A program made the translations under genes and the position numbers. Positions 44,778 through 53,156 of a stretch of 64,000 nucleotides of DNA are shown in pieces. Every line of letters begins with the position of its first letter. Positions within the stretch are counted from its first letter, which is position 1. Under the pieces are notes generated by a model that was given only the letters and a program-made list of their open reading frames with translations, searched no databases and was not told the origin of the DNA. The DNA lies in contig NZ_LT977070.1 in assembly GCF_900250075.1 (NCBI RefSeq), forward strand, positions 434,001 to 498,000, in the 5' to 3' direction. The stretch comes from Cupriavidus taiwanensis (GTDB taxonomy: Bacteria; Pseudomonadota; Gammaproteobacteria; Burkholderiales; Burkholderiaceae).

Positions 44778-44804
44778 TCGGGGAAATTTTGAATTCAGAG
44801 AGAA

Positions 44805-45500
44805 ATGATGACGCAGCAGAATCCGCCCGCGGCGACAGCCGGTACTGACCTTAGCCAGACCTTTATCCGCTTTGCGCTCGACGCGGGCGTGCTGTCGTTC
44901 GGCGAGTTCGTCACCAAGGCCGGCCGCAAGTCGCCTTACTTCTTCAATGCCGGCCTGTTCAACCAGGGCGGCATGCTGGGCCAGGTGGCGCAATTCTATG
45001 CGAAAACCCTGCTGGCCTCGGGCGTGCAATTCGACGTGCTGTTCGGGCCGGCGTACAAGGGCATCACCCTGGCGTCGGCGACGGCGGTGGCGCTGGCCGG
45101 CATGGGACGTGATGTCGGCTTCGCCTACAACCGCAAGGAAGCCAAGGACCACGGCGAAGGCGGCACGCTGGTGGGGGCCAAGCTGCAGGGCAAGGTGGTG
45201 ATCGTAGACGACGTGATCTCCGCCGGCACCTCGGTGCGCGAATCGGTCAACCTGATCCGCGCCGCCGGTGCCGAGCCGGCCGCGGTGCTGATCGCGCTGG
45301 ACCGCATGGAAAAGAGCGGCACCGCCGAGCAGGTCGGCACCCATTCGGCGGTGCAGGACGTGCAGCGCGAATTCGGCATCCCGGTGATCGCCATCGCCAG
45401 CCTGAAGGACCTGCTGGCCTATCTCGACGCCTCGCAGGATCCGGCGCTGGGCGCCTCGCGCGAGGCCGTGGCGGCCTATCGTCAGCGTTACGGCGTCTGA
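44805..45500 (+). CDS. pyrE: Orotate phosphoribosyltransferase
   Basis: PyrE joins orotate to PRPP, giving OMP in pyrimidine synthesis. The 231-residue protein has [21 protein letters not shown] near residue 35, the flexible loop [15 protein letters not shown] near 107 and the PRPP-binding motif [13 protein letters not shown] near 133. Two ATGs (44805, 44808) are possible. A 12-base-pair hairpin (45515-45539) follows the stop. Confidence 0.96.
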   Translation: MMTQQNPPAATAGTDLSQTFIRFALDAGVLSFGEFVTKAGRKSPYFFNAGLFNQGGMLGQVAQFYAKTLLASGVQFDVLFGPAYKGITLASATAVALAGMGRDVGFAYNRKEAKDHGEGGTLVGAKLQGKVVIVDDVISAGTSVRESVNLIRAAGAEPAAVLIALDRMEKSGTAEQVGTHSAVQDVQREFGIPVIAIASLKDLLAYLDASQDPALGASREAVAAYRQRYGV

Positions 45501-45514
45501 AACCGTTGAAGGAA

Positions 45515-45539
45515 CCGGGCGCTGGCAGCCAGCGCCCGG
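45515..45539 (+). other. Strong hairpin after pyrE
   Basis: CCGGGCGCTGGC-A-GCCAGCGCCCGG is a perfect inverted repeat 15 bases after the pyrE stop. No U-run follows, so it is more likely an mRNA 3' stabiliser or a Rho-dependent end than an intrinsic terminator. Confidence 0.55.
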
Positions 45540-45590
45540 GGCGTGGCCGGTAGGCACACGGCTGACTTTCGGACTGGGAGGGAGCGCGGC

Positions 45591-46898
45591 GTGGCGGCAA
45601 AGGAGCGGCAGGAACGGGCAGTGCGGCAGGCGGCAACGCCATCCCCAACGGCGGAGTCTGCCGGCAACGGCGATTCGCTGGCCGAGCGCGGCGCCCAGGT
45701 GCGGCCGCGCAAGCCGGTGCGCAAGGCGGCCAAGGCCCCGGACCGGCCGGCGCACGAGGCCTATGCCGTGCGCGCGCTGGTGCTGCAGGGCGGCGGCGCG
45801 CTGGGTGCCTACCAGGCCGGCGTGTACCAGGGCCTGGCCGACGGAGGCATCTTTCCCAACTGGGTCGCCGGCATTTCGATCGGTGCCTTGAACGCGGCCA
45901 TCATCGCCGGCAATCCGCCGCAGCGCCGGGTCGAGCAGCTGCGGGCGTTCTGGGAGCACATCTGCGCGCAGCCGTGGCTGCCCAGCCTGTCGTACACCTG
46001 GTTTGCCGATGAAGCGGCAAGCTGGCCCGAGCCCATGCGGATCTGGTTCGACGGCCTGCACGCGGCGCGCGCCATGCTGGAGGGCCAGCGCGGCTTCTTC
46101 CAGCCGCGCAGCTGGGCGGCGCTGATGTCGCGCTACTCGGACCCGACCCATGCCAGCTTCTACGACACCAAGCCGCTGAAGGCCACGCTGGAGCGCTTTG
46201 CCGACTTCGACCTGATCAACCATCGCCCCGACCTGATGCGGGTCTCGGTGGGCGCGGTCAATGTGCGCACCGGCAACTTCGCCTACTTCGACAATACCCG
46301 CGACAAGCTCTGCGCCGAGCATTTCATGGCCTCGGGCGCGCTGCCGCCGGGGTTCCCGGCGGTGGAGATCGATGGCGAATACTACTGGGACGGCGGGCTG
46401 GTCTCGAACACGCCGCTGGCCGAGGTGCTGACGGCGCAGCCGCGGCGCGACGCGCTGATCTTCCAGGTGGACCTGTGGAGCGCGCGCGGCAAGCTGCCGC
46501 ATGACCTGATCGACGTGGCCGAGCGCCAGAAGGACATCCAATATTCCAGCCGCACCCGGGCCATCACCGACTATATGCGCGAGCAGCAGAACCTGCGCCG
46601 CATGCTCAACGAGGTGATGGCGCTGGTGCCGCAGTCAAAGCGCGACAACGACTGGTACCGCCGTGCCGCGGAGCAGTCGTGCGATGCGCGCCGCAACGTG
46701 ATCCAGCTGATCTACCGCGACAAGTCGTTCGAGAACCTGGCCAAGGACTACCAGTTCGGTCCGCTGACCATGCATGAGCACTGGACCAGCGGCTTGGAGG
46801 ATATCCGCCAGACGCTGCGCCATCCGCAATGGCTGGCCATGCCCAGCCGCGAGCAGCCCTTCGTCACGCACGACGTGCATCGCGGCAACGGCGGCTGA
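45591..46898 (+). CDS. Patatin-like phospholipase with DUF3734
   Basis: A protein of about 435 residues. After a basic, Pro/Ala-rich N-terminus comes the patatin domain: VLQGGGALGAYQAGVYQGL (oxyanion), the nucleophile in GISIGALNAA and the catalytic Asp in DGGLVSNTPL. The C-terminal 150 residues (YMREQQNLRRMLNEV, then NVIQLIYRDKSFENLAKDYQFGPLTMHEHWTSG) match DUF3734, which accompanies patatin in PHB-making bacteria. It hydrolyses acyl esters; the lipid target is unknown. I prefer the GTG at 45591 because GGGAGGGAG precedes it. Confidence 0.86.
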   Translation: MAAKERQERAVRQAATPSPTAESAGNGDSLAERGAQVRPRKPVRKAAKAPDRPAHEAYAVRALVLQGGGALGAYQAGVYQGLADGGIFPNWVAGISIGALNAAIIAGNPPQRRVEQLRAFWEHICAQPWLPSLSYTWFADEAASWPEPMRIWFDGLHAARAMLEGQRGFFQPRSWAALMSRYSDPTHASFYDTKPLKATLERFADFDLINHRPDLMRVSVGAVNVRTGNFAYFDNTRDKLCAEHFMASGALPPGFPAVEIDGEYYWDGGLVSNTPLAEVLTAQPRRDALIFQVDLWSARGKLPHDLIDVAERQKDIQYSSRTRAITDYMREQQNLRRMLNEVMALVPQSKRDNDWYRRAAEQSCDARRNVIQLIYRDKSFENLAKDYQFGPLTMHEHWTSGLEDIRQTLRHPQWLAMPSREQPFVTHDVHRGNGG

Positions 46899-46917
46899 GC
46901 ACGCCGCGCGCGCCGGC

Positions 46918-47727
46918 TCAATCGACGTTGATCTTGGCCAGTTCCGGACGCGCCGGCGGATAAGCCGGCTTCAGGTCCTCGAAGACCTTGGTGATGATCT
47001 CGGCCACCATCAGGTTGCGGTGCGTCTTGGAATCGGCCGGCACCACGTACCAGGGGCAGTCGGGCGTGCTGGTCGCCATGATGGCCGCCTCGTAGGCATC
47101 CATGTAGGCCTTCCAGTGCTTGCGCTCGGCAAGGTCCTGGGTATCGAACTTCCAGTGCTTCTCCGGGTCCGCCAGCCGTGCCTCGAGCCGTGATTTCTGC
47201 TCGTCGCGCGAAATATGCAGGAAGCACTTGACGATGGTGGTGCCGGTCTCGGTCAGCATCGCCTCGAATTCGCGGATCTGGCGGTAGCGCCGTTCGCATT
47301 CGGCGGCGTCGATCCAGTCGTGCACGCGCGTGATCAGCACGTCTTCGTAGTGGCTGCGATTGAACACCACGATCTCGCCCGACTTCGGCACCTGCAGGTG
47401 GATGCGCCACAGGAAATCGCGCGCCAGCTCCTCGGGCGATGGCGCCTTGAAGCCCACCACGCGGATGCCCAGCGGATCGAAGCTGCGGAACACGCCGCGC
47501 ACGGTGCCGTCCTTGCCGCTGGTATCCATGCCCTGGAGCACCACCAGCAGCTTGCGGCGGTGCTCGGCATAGAAGATGTCCTGCTGCGCGTCGAGGGCGT
47601 TGCTCAACTCGATGATGCGGGCCAGGTCTTCCTCTTTCTTGCCGCATGACAGCGGCTTGCTGCCCGGGTCGAAGTCGGCAAGGCGGAATCGCTTGCCCGA
47701 GGTGATGCGGAAATCGTCCAGCGGCAT
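46918..47727 (-). CDS. ppk2: Polyphosphate kinase 2 family protein
   Basis: PPK2 enzymes use polyphosphate to phosphorylate nucleotides. The 269-residue protein has the P-loop VLQGMDTSGKDGTVRGVF near residue 65, the lid segment VVGFKAPSPEELARDFLWR near 90, Walker B-like IVVFNRSHYEDVLITRVHDW near 120 and SRDEQKSRLEAR in the lid. The layout fits single-domain PPK2. Whether it prefers NMP or NDP cannot be read. Confidence 0.92.
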   Translation of the reverse strand: MPLDDFRITSGKRFRLADFDPGSKPLSCGKKEEDLARIIELSNALDAQQDIFYAEHRRKLLVVLQGMDTSGKDGTVRGVFRSFDPLGIRVVGFKAPSPEELARDFLWRIHLQVPKSGEIVVFNRSHYEDVLITRVHDWIDAAECERRYRQIREFEAMLTETGTTIVKCFLHISRDEQKSRLEARLADPEKHWKFDTQDLAERKHWKAYMDAYEAAIMATSTPDCPWYVVPADSKTHRNLMVAEIITKVFEDLKPAYPPARPELAKINVD

Positions 47728-47798
47728 GGGCGCTCCATTCGCGATGATCTGCGGGATCAGGGAATCGGGCGCCCCGGGGACTGCGCTGCAGGGGAGGG

Positions 47799-47820
47799 AA
47801 AAAGGGGCGCGCAGCCCCTA
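47799..47820 (-). terminator. Intrinsic terminator of dapF
   Basis: On the minus strand AGGGGC/GCCCCT with a five-base loop is followed by a T-run. It begins only four bases beyond the dapF stop. Confidence 0.8.
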
Positions 47821-47823
47821 TGG

Positions 47824-48690
47824 TCAGGCCGGCAGGGCCGCCAGGTCAATGCTGCCTTCGAACACAGTGGTGGCCGGGCCGGTCATGCGCACGGGTTCGG
47901 CGTCGCCGTCCCAGGCAATGGTCAGCTCGCCGCCATGGGTGTGGACCCGCACCGGTGAATCCAGCAGGCCGCGCCGGATGCCGGCCACCACCGCCGCGCA
48001 GGCGCCGGTGCCGCAGGCCAAGGTTTCGCCGGCACCGCGCTCGAACACGCGCAGGCGGATGGCGTGGCGGTCCTCGACCTGCATGAAGCCGGCATTGACG
48101 CGGTTGGGGAAGGCCGGATGGTGCTCGATCACCGGGCCGTCCTGCAGCACCGGGAAGTTCTCGACATCGTCCACCAACTGCACCGCGTGCGGGTTGCCCA
48201 TCGACACCGCCGAGATCCATTCGGTGCGGCCGTTGACCTCGAGGCCGTACAGCGTGTCGACGCCCTCGGCACGCGTCGGCAGGCCCGAGGCGAGGAACGG
48301 CACGCGCGCCGGTTCCAGCTCGGGCGCGCCCATGTCGACCGTGACCTGGCCATCGTCCTGCAGCGTCAGCGTGATCACGCCGTTCATGACCTCGACGCGC
48401 ACCGAACGCTTGTCGGTCATGCCCTGCTCGGTGACAAAGCGCACGAAGCAGCGCGCGCCATTGCCGCAGTGCTCGACCTCGCTGCCATCGGCATTGACGA
48501 TGCGGTAGCGGAAATCGACGTCCGGGCGCGTCGGCTTCTCGACGATCAGGATCTGGTCCGCGCCCACGCCGAAATGCCGGCTGGCCAGCGCGCGCCACTG
48601 GGCCGGGGTCAGGTCGATCTGCTGGTGGATGCCATCGAGCACGACAAAGTCGTTGCCCGCGCCATGCATCTTGGTGAACTTGAGTTTCAT
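47824..48690 (-). CDS. dapF: Diaminopimelate epimerase
   Basis: DapF interconverts LL- and meso-diaminopimelate for lysine and peptidoglycan. The 288-residue protein has [14 protein letters not shown] at the start. The two catalytic cysteines are in [12 protein letters not shown] near 77 and [15 protein letters not shown] near 220. It follows the two LpxL-type genes on the same strand after about 50 bases, so may share their transcript. Confidence 0.96.
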   Translation of the reverse strand: MKLKFTKMHGAGNDFVVLDGIHQQIDLTPAQWRALASRHFGVGADQILIVEKPTRPDVDFRYRIVNADGSEVEHCGNGARCFVRFVTEQGMTDKRSVRVEVMNGVITLTLQDDGQVTVDMGAPELEPARVPFLASGLPTRAEGVDTLYGLEVNGRTEWISAVSMGNPHAVQLVDDVENFPVLQDGPVIEHHPAFPNRVNAGFMQVEDRHAIRLRVFERGAGETLACGTGACAAVVAGIRRGLLDSPVRVHTHGGELTIAWDGDAEPVRMTGPATTVFEGSIDLAALPA

Positions 48691-48742
48691 GGTGGGGATT
48701 GTAGCGGCGCGGCGCCGGACGTGCCGGCGCGCTCAGTAGCGC

Positions 48743-49636
48743 TCAGTAAATCTCGGGCTCGCCCGGCAGGCGGTGCTTGAAGCGCTTGTGGACCCAATAG
48801 TACTCAGGCACGCGCGGGCGGATGCAGTCCTCGAAGAAGGCATTCATGCGACGCGTGTCGTCGGTCACGCTGGCGCCCGGGTAGTGCTCCCACGCCGGCA
48901 GCACGCGCAGCACATAGCCCTGGTAGTCGGGCAGCATCTCGGTGTAGATCGGCACCACCCTGGCGCCGGTCAGGCGCGCCAGCCGCGAGACCGAGGTCAG
49001 CGTCAGCGCCTGCACGCCGAAGAACGGCACGAATTCCGAGTCGCGCTCGCCGAAGTCCATGTCGGCGATCAGCTGCAGCGCCTCGCCCTTCTTCAGGCAG
49101 CGCAGGATGTCGCGCGCGCTGTCGTTGCGCGAGATCATGTTGGCGCCGAAGCGCCCGCGTGCCTGCTTGAGGAAGCCGTCGAACAGCGCGTTCTTCTGCT
49201 TCGTGTAGAGCGATGCGCCGGAGCGGCCGACATGCTCGCGCAGGTGGATGGTGAGCCGGATCGCGCCGGCTTCGACGCCCGCCAGGTGCAGCGTCACCAG
49301 GATGTGCGGCGTGCCGTCGAGTCCGACCAGCCCGGCCTGGTCGTCGATCTGCACCCAGCGGCGCATCTGCGCCTCGCTGCCGGTCCAGAAGATGCCGCGC
49401 TCGGCAAAGCTGCGGAACAGCAGGCGGAAGCTCTGGCGCGACAGCGCGTCGATCTCGGCCTCGGTGCGGTCCGGGAAGCACAGGCGCAGGTTGGCCTGCA
49501 CCACCTTGCGCCGCTCGCTCGGAATCCGGTACAGCAGGCTGCCCAGCGCCTCGCCGAAGCGCGCGACGAAGGGGTAGGGCAGTTTGCCCAGCACGGTCAG
49601 CAGGCCGATGCCGAGCCACGTGAACACACGGCTCAT
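48743..49636 (-). CDS. lpxL: LpxL/HtrB-family lipid A acyltransferase (second of pair)
   Basis: A 297-residue inner-membrane acyltransferase that adds a secondary acyl chain to Kdo-lipid A. An N-terminal helix (FTWLGIGLLTVLGKLPYPFV) anchors it. The catalytic HX4E motif is LHLAGVEAG near residue 117, RNDSARDILRCLKKGEALQLIADMDFG follows near 170, and PEYYWVHKRFKHRLPGEPEIY ends the protein as in HtrB. It overlaps the upstream paralogue by four bases (ATGA). The two probably add different acyl chains. Confidence 0.9.
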   Translation of the reverse strand: MSRVFTWLGIGLLTVLGKLPYPFVARFGEALGSLLYRIPSERRKVVQANLRLCFPDRTEAEIDALSRQSFRLLFRSFAERGIFWTGSEAQMRRWVQIDDQAGLVGLDGTPHILVTLHLAGVEAGAIRLTIHLREHVGRSGASLYTKQKNALFDGFLKQARGRFGANMISRNDSARDILRCLKKGEALQLIADMDFGERDSEFVPFFGVQALTLTSVSRLARLTGARVVPIYTEMLPDYQGYVLRVLPAWEHYPGASVTDDTRRMNAFFEDCIRPRVPEYYWVHKRFKHRLPGEPEIY

Positions 49637-50547
49637 GAAATCGATCGATCCGTCGCCGGCTCGGAATCCGTGCCCTCGGTAGCCCGCGTGTCCGGGGTGC
49701 CGGGAGTGCCCGCTCCGGCGGGTTGCTTGTAGCGGTTGTAGCCCCACAGGTATTGCGTCGGGCACAGGCGCACCAGTTCCTCGATGGTGCGGTTGATGAC
49801 CGCGGCGGCGTCGGCCGGATCGGCCGGCAGCATGCCGCCGTCCTCGATCACGCGCAGATGGCCGCGGTAGCCGGCGCCGCGCGGCAGCCGCTCGGCGAAG
49901 ATCGCCACCACCGGCGCGCCGGTCAGCTGCTGCAGCCGGTGCACCAGCGCCATCGTATAAGCGGGCTTGCCGAAGAACGGCGCCCAGTTGCCTTCGCCGC
50001 CGCTGGGCACCTGATCGGGCAGGATGCCCACCGCCTGGCCGCGCTTGAGCGCCTTCACCAGCATGCGCACGCCGCGCGGCGTGGCCGGCGCCATGTGCAT
50101 GTTGGGTCGGGTGCGCATCTTCTCGATCCAGTCGCGCAGCCACGGCTGGTGCGGCGGCTTGAACAGCGCGGTCACCGGGCGGTGCAGGGCGTGGGATTGC
50201 GGCAGCACCTCGAAGCAGCCCAGGTGCGGGGTCAGGATGATGATGCCCTTGCCGCGCGCCTGCAGGTTGGCCAGTTCGGGCCACAGGTGGTCGTCGAAGC
50301 CGTACAGCTTCGCGCCGATCCTGCGGCGGCTCCAGAAGTAGGGCATCTCGATGATCATGCGCCCGGCCGAGCGGGCGGCCTCGTCGATCATCGCCTCGGT
50401 GGCGTCGGGGAAGGCGAGCCTGAAGTTTTCCCGCAGGCGCTGGCCATAGCGGCCCGGCAGACGGGCGATCAGCAGGCCCAGCGCGCCGCCGGCGGCCTGC
50501 AGCAGCCGCAGCGGAAAACGGGAGATCAGCCAGAATAAAAAAGTCAT
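49633..50547 (-). CDS. lpxL: LpxL/HtrB-family lipid A acyltransferase (first of pair)
   Basis: A 304-residue paralogue of the next gene. The membrane anchor is MTFLFWLISRFPLRLLQAAGGA, the HX4E motif is LTPHLGCFEV, and GQAVGILPDQVPSGGEGNWAPFFG and QYLWGYNRYKQPAG are family segments. The last 30 residues are Thr/Pro-rich and disordered. The ATG at 50547 begins the membrane helix. It diverges from metK across about 280 bases that hold the metK leader. Confidence 0.9.
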   Translation of the reverse strand: MTFLFWLISRFPLRLLQAAGGALGLLIARLPGRYGQRLRENFRLAFPDATEAMIDEAARSAGRMIIEMPYFWSRRRIGAKLYGFDDHLWPELANLQARGKGIIILTPHLGCFEVLPQSHALHRPVTALFKPPHQPWLRDWIEKMRTRPNMHMAPATPRGVRMLVKALKRGQAVGILPDQVPSGGEGNWAPFFGKPAYTMALVHRLQQLTGAPVVAIFAERLPRGAGYRGHLRVIEDGGMLPADPADAAAVINRTIEELVRLCPTQYLWGYNRYKQPAGAGTPGTPDTRATEGTDSEPATDRSIS

Positions 50548-50684
50548 CAGGCGTGGAAGAAGGGTCCAGGCAAGTCCGCCGCCGGGTCTGTGCCGGGATA
50601 GACGGGCAGGCAGGCGTTGGTCCGGCATGCCGGCAAGGTGTCGTACCGCACGCCTGTGGCGCTGCAACGACGCCTGCAGGCGCG

Positions 50685-50690
50685 TATAAT
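50685..50690 (+). promoter_or_regulatory. -10 box of the metK leader promoter
   Basis: A perfect TATAAT lies eight bases before the first stem of the SAM-II-like element, the same spacing as at metX. TGCAAC at 50663-50668 is a weak -35, again as at metX. Confidence 0.72.
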
Positions 50691-50697
50691 AGCGTGT

Positions 50698-50768
50698 ATC
50701 GCCGAGTTAACTGACAACTTGCGGGGCGATGCGGCTCTAACCGGGCTGCCTGAAATACCGCTAAAGCG
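50698..50768 (+). ncRNA. SAM-II-like riboswitch in the metK leader
   Basis: P1 is ATCGCC (50698-50703) with GGCGAT (50725-50730). Its loop reads GAGTTAACTGACAACTTGCGG, aligning with the GATTTGA...CTTGC loop of the metX element. A small hairpin (GCGGC/GCTGC, 50731-50749) follows, then TGAAATACCGCTAAAGCG, the counterpart of the ATAAATG..GCTAAA core. GCGG in the loop can pair with CCGC in the 3' part to form the pseudoknot. It differs from SAM-II at some core bases, so confidence is lower. metK makes SAM, which fits feedback control. Confidence 0.65.
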
Positions 50769-50824
50769 TCGCCGCCATGAACCGAACAGGCTGGCACGCA
50801 ATAGCCAACCTGGAGAATAAGTTC

Positions 50825-51988
50825 GTGGCAAACGACTTCCTTTTTACTTCGGAATCCGTCTCCGAAGGCCATCCCGACAAGGTCGCCGACCAGATTTCCG
50901 ACGCCGTCCTGGACGCCATCCTGGCGCAGGACAAGTATGCGCGTGTGGCAGCTGAGACGCTTTGCAACACCGGTCTGGTGGTGCTCGCCGGGGAAATCAC
51001 CACGACCGCCAACGTCGACTATATCCAGATCGCGCGCGACACCATCAAGCGCATCGGGTACGACAACACCGATTACGGCATCGACTACAAGGGCTGCGCC
51101 GTGCTGGTGGCCTATGACAAGCAGTCGCCGGATATCGCCCAGGGCGTCGACCGTGCCTCGGACGACTACCTGAACCAGGGCGCCGGCGACCAGGGCCTGA
51201 TGTTCGGCTACGCCTGCGACGAAACCCCGGAACTGATGCCGTTCCCGATCTACTACGCGCACCGCCTGGTCGAGCGCCAGTCGCTGCTGCGCCGCGACGG
51301 CCGCCTGCCCTGGCTGCGCCCGGACGCCAAGTCGCAGGTCACGGTGCGCTATGTCGACGGCAAGCCGCACAGCGTGGACACCGTGGTGCTGTCGACCCAG
51401 CATTCGCCCGACATCACCCAGGCGCAGATCCGCGAGGCCGTGATCGAGGAGATCATCAAGCCGGTGCTGCCGGCCGAGATGCTCAAGGAAACCAAGTACC
51501 TGGTGAACCCGACCGGGCGCTTCGTGATCGGCGGGCCGCAGGGCGACTGCGGCCTGACCGGGCGCAAGATCATCGTCGACACCTACGGCGGCGCCTCGCC
51601 GCACGGCGGCGGCGCGTTCTCGGGCAAGGACCCGTCCAAGGTCGACCGCTCGGCCGCCTACGCCGCGCGCTACGTGGCCAAGAACGTGGTGGCCGCGGGC
51701 CTGGCGCGGCAGTGCCAGGTGCAGGTCAGCTACGCCATCGGCGTGGCGCGGCCGATCAACGTGACGGTCTATACCGAAGGCACCGGCAAGATCCCGGACG
51801 CCAAGATCGCGGAACTGGTGCAGGAGCATTTCGACCTGCGCCCGAAGGGCATCGTGCAGATGCTGGACCTGCTGCGTCCGATCTACGAGAAGACCGCGGC
51901 CTATGGCCACTTCGGCCGCGAAGAGCCGGAGTTCTCGTGGGAAGCCACCGACAAGGCGGCTGCGCTGCGCGCCGCGGCGGGCCTGTAA
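50825..51988 (+). CDS. metK: S-adenosylmethionine synthetase
   Basis: MetK makes SAM from methionine and ATP. The 387-residue protein begins with GTG in [23 protein letters not shown], the conserved start with the ATP His. [21 protein letters not shown] near 118-138 and [18 protein letters not shown] near 260-277 are the family signatures. GGAGAAT stands nine bases before the GTG. An in-frame ATG at 50777 would add 16 residues but lacks a ribosome site. Confidence 0.96.
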   Translation: MANDFLFTSESVSEGHPDKVADQISDAVLDAILAQDKYARVAAETLCNTGLVVLAGEITTTANVDYIQIARDTIKRIGYDNTDYGIDYKGCAVLVAYDKQSPDIAQGVDRASDDYLNQGAGDQGLMFGYACDETPELMPFPIYYAHRLVERQSLLRRDGRLPWLRPDAKSQVTVRYVDGKPHSVDTVVLSTQHSPDITQAQIREAVIEEIIKPVLPAEMLKETKYLVNPTGRFVIGGPQGDCGLTGRKIIVDTYGGASPHGGGAFSGKDPSKVDRSAAYAARYVAKNVVAAGLARQCQVQVSYAIGVARPINVTVYTEGTGKIPDAKIAELVQEHFDLRPKGIVQMLDLLRPIYEKTAAYGHFGREEPEFSWEATDKAAALRAAAGL

Positions 51989-52023
51989 GCGCCGCCGCCC
52001 GCGTCAGTCGTCCTGACGGCAAG

Positions 52024-52057
52024 CCCCGCCGGTCCGCAAGGGCCCGCGGGGTTTTTT
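52024..52057 (+). terminator. Intrinsic terminator of metK
   Basis: Stem CCCCGC/GCGGGG with an inner loop is followed by TTTTTT, about 35 bases after the metK stop. Confidence 0.88.
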
Positions 52058-52192
52058 AACGCGGGTTTGATCCTGGACCAGTTGCCGCGTGACGCCGGCG
52101 CCACGGCCGGCGCTCGGAGTAAAATTCCGGCACGCCATGCCGCCGCCGCGGCGGCCACCCCCAAACACTGGTAACCGTTCCCAGAGGATGCC

Positions 52193-53134
52193 ATGTCCGA
52201 AGCGCCTGTCCTTGCCCCGTCGTCCCTCGCCCGGCCTCCTGCCGCCGGCCAGCTCGACCTGATCCGTCCGCAGCCCTATACGGAGTGGGCGCCCGAGGTC
52301 AGCGCCGAAGCGCGCGCCACGCTGCGCCGCGAGCTGGAGCAAGGCGCGGTACTCTACTTCCCCAACCTGAAGTTCCAATTCCAGCCGGGCGAAGAGCGCT
52401 TCCTCGACGCCCGCTATTCCGACGGCAAGTCCAAGAACATCAATCTGCGCGCCGGCGACACCGCGGTGCGCGGCGCGCAGGGCACCGAGCAGGACCTGGC
52501 CGACCTCTACGCGCTGATCCGCCGCTACGCCGACAGCAGCGAGTCGCTGATCCGCACGCTGTTCCCGGAATACATTCCCCACATGACGCGCGCCGGCACC
52601 TCGCTGCGGCCCAGCGAGATCGCCGGGCGCCCGGTCAGCTGGCGCAAGGACGACACCCGCCTGCACGTCGATTCGTTCCCGTCCAACCCGATGCTGGGCA
52701 AGCGCCTGTTGCGCGTGTTCCACAATATCGACCCGGCCGCGCCGCGCGTGTGGCGCGTGGGCGAGCCGTTCGGCGACTTTGCGCAGAAGTTTGTGCCCAG
52801 GACGCACGGCATGTGGCCGGGGCAGGCGGCGCTGATGAAGCTGCTGCATATCACCAAGCGCCGCCGCTCCGAATACGACCACCGCATGCTGCAGCTGCAT
52901 GACCTGGCCAAGGCCGACCTGGACTACCAGGCCAACGTGCCCCAGCAGGAATTCCACTTCCCGCCGGGTGCGACCTGGATCGTCTTCAGCGACCAGCTGC
53001 TGCACGCCGCCATGCGCGGGCGCGCGATGATGGAGCAGACCATCTACCTGGCGCCGCAGGCGATTTCGGACCACACCCATTCGCCGGAGGCGGTGCTGTC
53101 GCGCATGCTTGGACGGCCGATGCTGGTGTCGTGA
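52193..53134 (+). CDS. kdoO: Kdo 3-hydroxylase (Fe(II)/2-oxoglutarate dioxygenase)
   Basis: KdoO hydroxylates the inner Kdo of lipopolysaccharide at C3 to give Ko, known from Burkholderia and Yersinia. The 313-residue protein has GAVLYFPNLKFQFQPGEERFLD near residue 55, the iron-binding HxD in TRLHVDSFPSNP near 160, and a later His in SDQLLHAAMRGR near 265 with Arg as probable 2-oxoglutarate ligand. The Kdo hydroxylase family pattern is clear by eye. Two LpxL-type genes lie just beyond metK, supporting an envelope role. AGAGG precedes the ATG by five bases. Confidence 0.85.
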   Translation: MSEAPVLAPSSLARPPAAGQLDLIRPQPYTEWAPEVSAEARATLRRELEQGAVLYFPNLKFQFQPGEERFLDARYSDGKSKNINLRAGDTAVRGAQGTEQDLADLYALIRRYADSSESLIRTLFPEYIPHMTRAGTSLRPSEIAGRPVSWRKDDTRLHVDSFPSNPMLGKRLLRVFHNIDPAAPRVWRVGEPFGDFAQKFVPRTHGMWPGQAALMKLLHITKRRRSEYDHRMLQLHDLAKADLDYQANVPQQEFHFPPGATWIVFSDQLLHAAMRGRAMMEQTIYLAPQAISDHTHSPEAVLSRMLGRPMLVS

Positions 53135-53156
53135 GGCGCGGCCTGCGGGCCCGCAC

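Noticed and set aside
48743..51910. A 1055-codon minus-strand frame covering metK and running into the LpxL-type gene
   Set aside because: Only the last 298 codons are the real acyltransferase. The rest is antisense to metK and frame-shifted through the neighbouring paralogue.
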